A DNA stretch of 64,000 bases, taken from Belliella calami (GTDB lineage: Bacteria; Bacteroidota; Bacteroidia; Cytophagales; Cyclobacteriaceae). A model generated the notes under the pieces. That model searched no databases. It saw only the letters and a program-made list of their open reading frames with translations, and had not been told where the DNA came from. Positions within the stretch are counted from its first letter, which is position 1; each line of letters starts with the position of its first letter. Both the position numbers and the translations under genes were made by a program. The stretch covers positions 1 through 64,000 of the forward strand of contig NZ_JAKZGS010000006.1 of the NCBI RefSeq assembly GCF_022549695.1. The letters run 5' to 3'. Positions 60,660-64,000 of this stretch are shown one piece after another.

Positions 60660-62452
60660 CGAGATAGAATCAGGCCACCATAAGAAGGAATATCGACTAC
60701 CAAAGAATGCTGTTTTCCGTTCAGCCCTTCACCAGAATACACTTCTTTGACATCTACTTCAGAAAAAACCTGATCATAACCAGACCATCCACTGTTGAAA
60801 ATCACATTCCATTTCCCTCCATTGTTGATCCCAAATCGATACCCTAGCTTCGTTTCTACAGAGAAGTTGACTACTATCACCACTGGATTATCTGGGTCAT
60901 CATGGTGGTACCTAGCATAAGCCAGCACCAGACCTTCATCGTCGTGATGCAGCATATCAATACCCTGACCATTCAATCCACGAGCAAAACCTTCGGAGGC
61001 TTTTCGGAGATGAATCAAGTCACGGTAAAGGTTCACGATCCCACCAAAGTACTCCAACCTTCCCCAGTCCAAAGGTTTGGAATCATGAAAATGTTCATAC
61101 GTAAGAAATTCTTGTCCTTGAAAAATCATTGGAATCCCGGGAGCTGTAAATACTACCAAAGCCCCTAGCGTAGATTTCTTTTTGGCATATTCTCCTTCTG
61201 CATCTCCCGGCTGAATCTCTTCGGGAAGTCTCTTGGATTCTATATTGGCTACCTCATCATGTGACTCGGTGTAGATAACTTTTTCGAAAGCATCATTGTT
61301 GAATTTACTAAGCAGCAAATTCTCAACCGATTTGATACTGCGATCTTGGTCATTGCTGACTGTCAATACATCTCTCAATACGTGGGAAAACCCTATTCCC
61401 CATTGACAATCAAATCCCAACCCACCCTGATCTAAATCAGCTGTGACACTGGAATCAAATTTCAAGTCTTCAGCAATTAAAATTTTGTGTGGAAATTTAT
61501 CTTTAATTTCTTGGTTCAAGCTTCTTAAAAAACCTACCCCTTCCTCCAGTACAGCACCTCCCATTTGATCATCCACATTGAGAAGTCGTATGATTGCAGT
61601 CGCATCGAACCGAAGCCCATCGCATTGGAATGCCTCAAGCCAAAGCATCGCATTGTCCCGAAGATAATTGCGGACTTCTGGGCGACCATAGTCAGGTCTA
61701 GTGTCTCCCCAAGGAGTTTTGGCACGGTGATCATTGTAAAAATATATACCTCCTTTACCATTCTCTTCCCAACCATCGTATTGCCAAAGGTTCAAGTCGG
61801 TAGGTCCCAAGTGATTGTAAACTACATCAAGAATCACCGCAATTCCTCTCATATGGGCTTCGAAAACAAAATGCTTCAACGCATCTGGCCCACCATAAGA
61901 AGTCTCTACTGAAAATGGATTGGATGGATTGTATCCCCATGACAGATCTCCTGGAAATTCTGCCACAGGCATAATTTCCACGGTGTTAATCCCCAGATCT
62001 CTTATATAATCAAGTTTTTTGGCGGCAGAATAAAAATCCCCAACTTGTCCATCTTCCTTTCCGTCCCTGTTGAAAGTCCCAATATGCAATTCATAAATCA
62101 CCATTTCATTGATAGCAGGTGGCCTAAACTCATGGTCATTGAAATCCCTCCACAGATCATAAACCACGCTATTGCCAATGCTATTTGTCATTTTTAATGC
62201 ATAAGGATCATTTCTATGTAGGGTATTTCCATTATGGTGAATGATGAACTTGTATTCTGTTCCATCAGAAGCATCGGAGGCATGAAAAGACCAGTAGCCA
62301 TTTCCCTCATGCTCCATCTCACATGAGGAATCATTCCAATCATTGAAAGAACCAAAAACAAACACTTTTTCTGCATTTGGTGCCCAAACCCTAAAAGTCA
62401 CTCCCTCAGGCCCAAGTATGGCTCCCATACCTGAATATTTTTCATTACTCAT
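60656..62452 (-). CDS. GH13 enzyme, branching-enzyme / trehalohydrolase-like
   Basis: This is a 598-residue cytoplasmic alpha-amylase-family enzyme. An N-terminal CBM48-like domain (VTFRVWAPNAEKVFVFGSFNDWN, residues 14-90) precedes a GH13 barrel with YELHIGTFN, EIMPVAEFPG, DVVYNHLG, the nucleophile Asp in CDGLRFDATAI, the acid Glu in ILIAEDLK and the transition-state Asp in TESHDEVAN. A C-terminal beta domain follows. At about 600 residues it is close to both glycogen-branching enzymes and maltooligosyltrehalose trehalohydrolase (TreZ). No treY is adjacent, so I leave the choice open. It is the first gene of the pair with topoisomerase IB. Confidence 0.88.
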   Translation of the reverse strand: MSNEKYSGMGAILGPEGVTFRVWAPNAEKVFVFGSFNDWNDSSCEMEHEGNGYWSFHASDASDGTEYKFIIHHNGNTLHRNDPYALKMTNSIGNSVVYDLWRDFNDHEFRPPAINEMVIYELHIGTFNRDGKEDGQVGDFYSAAKKLDYIRDLGINTVEIMPVAEFPGDLSWGYNPSNPFSVETSYGGPDALKHFVFEAHMRGIAVILDVVYNHLGPTDLNLWQYDGWEENGKGGIYFYNDHRAKTPWGDTRPDYGRPEVRNYLRDNAMLWLEAFQCDGLRFDATAIIRLLNVDDQMGGAVLEEGVGFLRSLNQEIKDKFPHKILIAEDLKFDSSVTADLDQGGLGFDCQWGIGFSHVLRDVLTVSNDQDRSIKSVENLLLSKFNNDAFEKVIYTESHDEVANIESKRLPEEIQPGDAEGEYAKKKSTLGALVVFTAPGIPMIFQGQEFLTYEHFHDSKPLDWGRLEYFGGIVNLYRDLIHLRKASEGFARGLNGQGIDMLHHDDEGLVLAYARYHHDDPDNPVVIVVNFSVETKLGYRFGINNGGKWNVIFNSGWSGYDQVFSEVDVKEVYSGEGLNGKQHSLVVDIPSYGGLILSR

Positions 62453-62585
62453 AATTTTCAGTTTTTGTGATTAAATTTTTTCAGTCAAAAAAATCTATAA
62501 AAGTATCAACCGATGTCAAAATTTTTATATTCTCAAAATTTAAGTTTAATATAAAATTTCAAAATCTGATTTTTAACATATTTAT

Positions 62586-62903
62586 ATGATGAATGCAATT
62601 ACAACATTTAAGCCAATATATTTTTGGGGAATTGTCTTCTTAAGTAAAAAAAGTCTGATAAGACTATCGAAAAAACGGCAATTAAACTTAAAAGCTTTTG
62701 AGGAATTCTATACAAAACAACAAAAAAGCAGGTTTCTCGCTATACTATCCATCCTCCTCCTTTCGATCGCAGTCATCCTTATTATAAATAGATTCTCCTT
62801 TATTTGGGCTCCTGCTATTGGGGGAATTGTTTACAATTTATATATTCCATTGATAATCGTATGGAGTGAAAAATTCAAACAAAAATCTCTTTTGCATAAC
62901 TAA
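62586..62903 (+). CDS. Small two-helix membrane protein, unknown
   Basis: This is a 105-residue protein. A basic N-terminal stretch (KKSLIRLSKKRQLNLKAFEEFYTKQQKSR) is followed by two hydrophobic segments (FLAILSILLLSIAVILIINRF, then IWAPAIGGIVYNLYIPLIIVW). No known motif is seen. It stands alone, divergent from the GH13 gene across a 133-bp gap. It is called on length and membrane-protein composition only. Confidence 0.55.
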   Translation: MMNAITTFKPIYFWGIVFLSKKSLIRLSKKRQLNLKAFEEFYTKQQKSRFLAILSILLLSIAVILIINRFSFIWAPAIGGIVYNLYIPLIIVWSEKFKQKSLLHN

Positions 62904-63067
62904 CATTTAATAATCCTAAATTACCAGATATAATACATTTTATACCATCAAAACTGTACTGGCAAAAGGTTACCGATTGTGGTTTTATATTTCCTCTTTC
63001 GATTTTGATTTTCTTTTATGGTTCAAACTAATATCTTTAAGGGATTATTAAGGTATCAAATCAACAA

Positions 63068-63835
63068 ATGTCCAATAATATATTCCGAATGGATTCTTTA
63101 GAGGAATTTGTAACTTTTATAGAGAGAAATCCAATTGATAAAAATGAGTTTCGGTTATTCCGAGGTCAAAAGCATGCTTCTTGGAAATTACAATCAAGAC
63201 TTTATAGGGAAGTGATGGAGGCTAATCTAGAACAATCTTTTTATGAAATAGAAAAAAGATTATTTGAAAGATTCAAAAAAGAACTTGACATTTTAAAAAA
63301 AGACACCTCCTCAAATACCGAAGTTTTAGCATACGCTCAACATTATGGCTTGCCTACAAGACTGCTTGATTGGTCTGTGAATCCTTTGGTTTCATTGTGG
63401 TTTGCATTTAGCGAAAGTGCTATGGGAAATTTTGATCGTATCGTGTACACTGTCCTTGTTCAAAATTGGGATAAAAAGTATCAAGACTATGAAAATATTT
63501 TCGATACTAGAAATGCTAGGTTTATTAATCCTAGCAATTTATTCTCAGATGACAGGATTTATAACCAAGAAGGATGGTTTTCAAATCAAAACATAAACAT
63601 TATTCCTAAAGGAAAAGAACGTTCTGGAGATGGTCTCCCCCATTTTGGTCGATCTGGTTTGATTGAGGAAGACGAATACTTCAATTTTAAGATCACAAAG
63701 TTTGTATTCAGTAATTCCTTAAGAAAAACAATTTTGAAAAGCCTAGAAGAAAAGGGAATTACAAAAGAGTTTTTATTCCCAGAATTCTCGAAAATATGTG
63801 AGGAGATAAAGAATGATGTTTATTCTCAGTTTTGA
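63068..63835 (+). CDS. FRG-domain protein
   Basis: This is a 255-residue soluble protein with a clear FRG domain: FRLFRGQKHASWKLQSRLYRE (the Phe-Arg-Gly signature) followed by an acidic helix region and AYAQHYGLPTRLLDWSVNPLVSLWFAF, the conserved core. FRG domains occur in phage-defence and toxin-like settings, with unknown biochemistry. The remaining 130 residues match nothing I recognise. It lies at the right end of the window, 164 bases after the small membrane protein and ahead of a possible toxin gene. Confidence 0.9.
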   Translation: MSNNIFRMDSLEEFVTFIERNPIDKNEFRLFRGQKHASWKLQSRLYREVMEANLEQSFYEIEKRLFERFKKELDILKKDTSSNTEVLAYAQHYGLPTRLLDWSVNPLVSLWFAFSESAMGNFDRIVYTVLVQNWDKKYQDYENIFDTRNARFINPSNLFSDDRIYNQEGWFSNQNINIIPKGKERSGDGLPHFGRSGLIEEDEYFNFKITKFVFSNSLRKTILKSLEEKGITKEFLFPEFSKICEEIKNDVYSQF

Positions 63836-63916
63836 ATTTTATAAATGATCATTTCAAACCTTTAAAGGTTAATTTATTATATATTTTTACTATTTTACAA
63901 CTTTAAAGTATTAAAT

Positions 63917-64000
63917 TTGCAAAACAAAGACAAAGATGAGGTAAATGAATTCCTCAGAAGTTTTCAGGAGAAAAGAAGGACGTTCCAAATCATTTTTATA
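63917..64000 (+). CDS. Partial ORF, possible MqsR-like toxin start
   Basis: An open frame runs to the window edge and encodes KDKDEVNEFLRSFQEKRR then TFQIIF. This resembles the start of the MqsR-like toxin family (EIxxFLxDFxxK...WxxxF). No in-frame ATG is present; a TTG at 63917 is the likeliest start. The frame is cut off at 28 codons, so the call is weak. Confidence 0.35.
   Translation, partial: MQNKDKDEVNEFLRSFQEKRRTFQIIFI

Noticed and set aside
62904-63067. Promoter for the FRG gene
   Set aside because: A TATCTTTA box exists, but the TTTTG partner is 24 bases away, too far for the usual Bacteroidota spacing.

Overview
The window looks like a chromosome segment of a Bacteroidota bacterium, most likely Cytophagales/Cyclobacteriaceae (the Algoriphagus/Belliella/Aquiflexum group). 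The reasons are the AT-rich sequence, start codons preceded by A-rich leaders instead of Shine-Dalgarno sites, two SusC/SusD pairs, a hybrid one-protein two-component regulator, a HmuY-type heme system and an lmo0937-type small membrane protein. The genus is inference. No rRNA, tRNA or CRISPR was seen.

Layout. 1-552 is an array of about 115-bp tandem repeats, followed by a small cysteine-rich protein. 1188-8338 (minus strand) is a heme uptake operon: periplasmic binding protein, permease, ATPase, HemS-like protein, TonB receptor and HmuY lipoprotein. Two palindromes upstream are candidate iron-regulator operators. A Pit phosphate transporter follows. 9704-17428 (minus) is a polysaccharide secretion operon: histidine kinase, BcsB-like protein, outer-membrane barrel, a GT2 synthase fused to an N-terminal MshEN/GspE-N domain, and a polytopic membrane protein. 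A divergent GH5 glucanase sits beside it. 19230-24274 is a SusC/SusD pair without a hydrolase. 25153-38313 is a polysaccharide utilisation locus: GH2, GH30 lipoprotein, SusD, SusC and a divergent hybrid two-component regulator with paired operator-like repeats in the shared promoter region.

38314-42109 holds a GIN-domain lipoprotein and a run of small DoxX, VOC and SRPBCC proteins. 42379-45119 is a complete type II restriction-modification system (controller, C5 methyltransferase, PD-(D/E)XK nuclease) with controller boxes. 45261-53893 is rich in regulation and stress genes: GlxA-type AraC regulator, NtrC-type regulator, receivers, two histidine kinases, lmo0937 protein, coiled-coil lipoprotein and CsbD. 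54064-58364 is an unusual three-gene amino-acid pathway (SbnA-like synthase, FAD/NAD(P) protein, Y4yA-like PLP decarboxylase). 58589-62452 carries an SDR, a topoisomerase IB and a GH13 enzyme overlapping it. The right edge has an FRG-domain protein and possibly the start of a MqsR-like toxin.

The most notable structures are: the synthase operon that mixes NfrB-like and cellulose-synthase-like parts; the SbnA/FAD/Y4yA trio with its long gene overlap; and two diverged copies (18561-18732 and 58384-58589) of a small inverted-repeat element, each flanked by 12-13 bp direct repeats, which looks like an unreported MITE-like family. All functional calls rest on reading motifs by eye; no database search was run.
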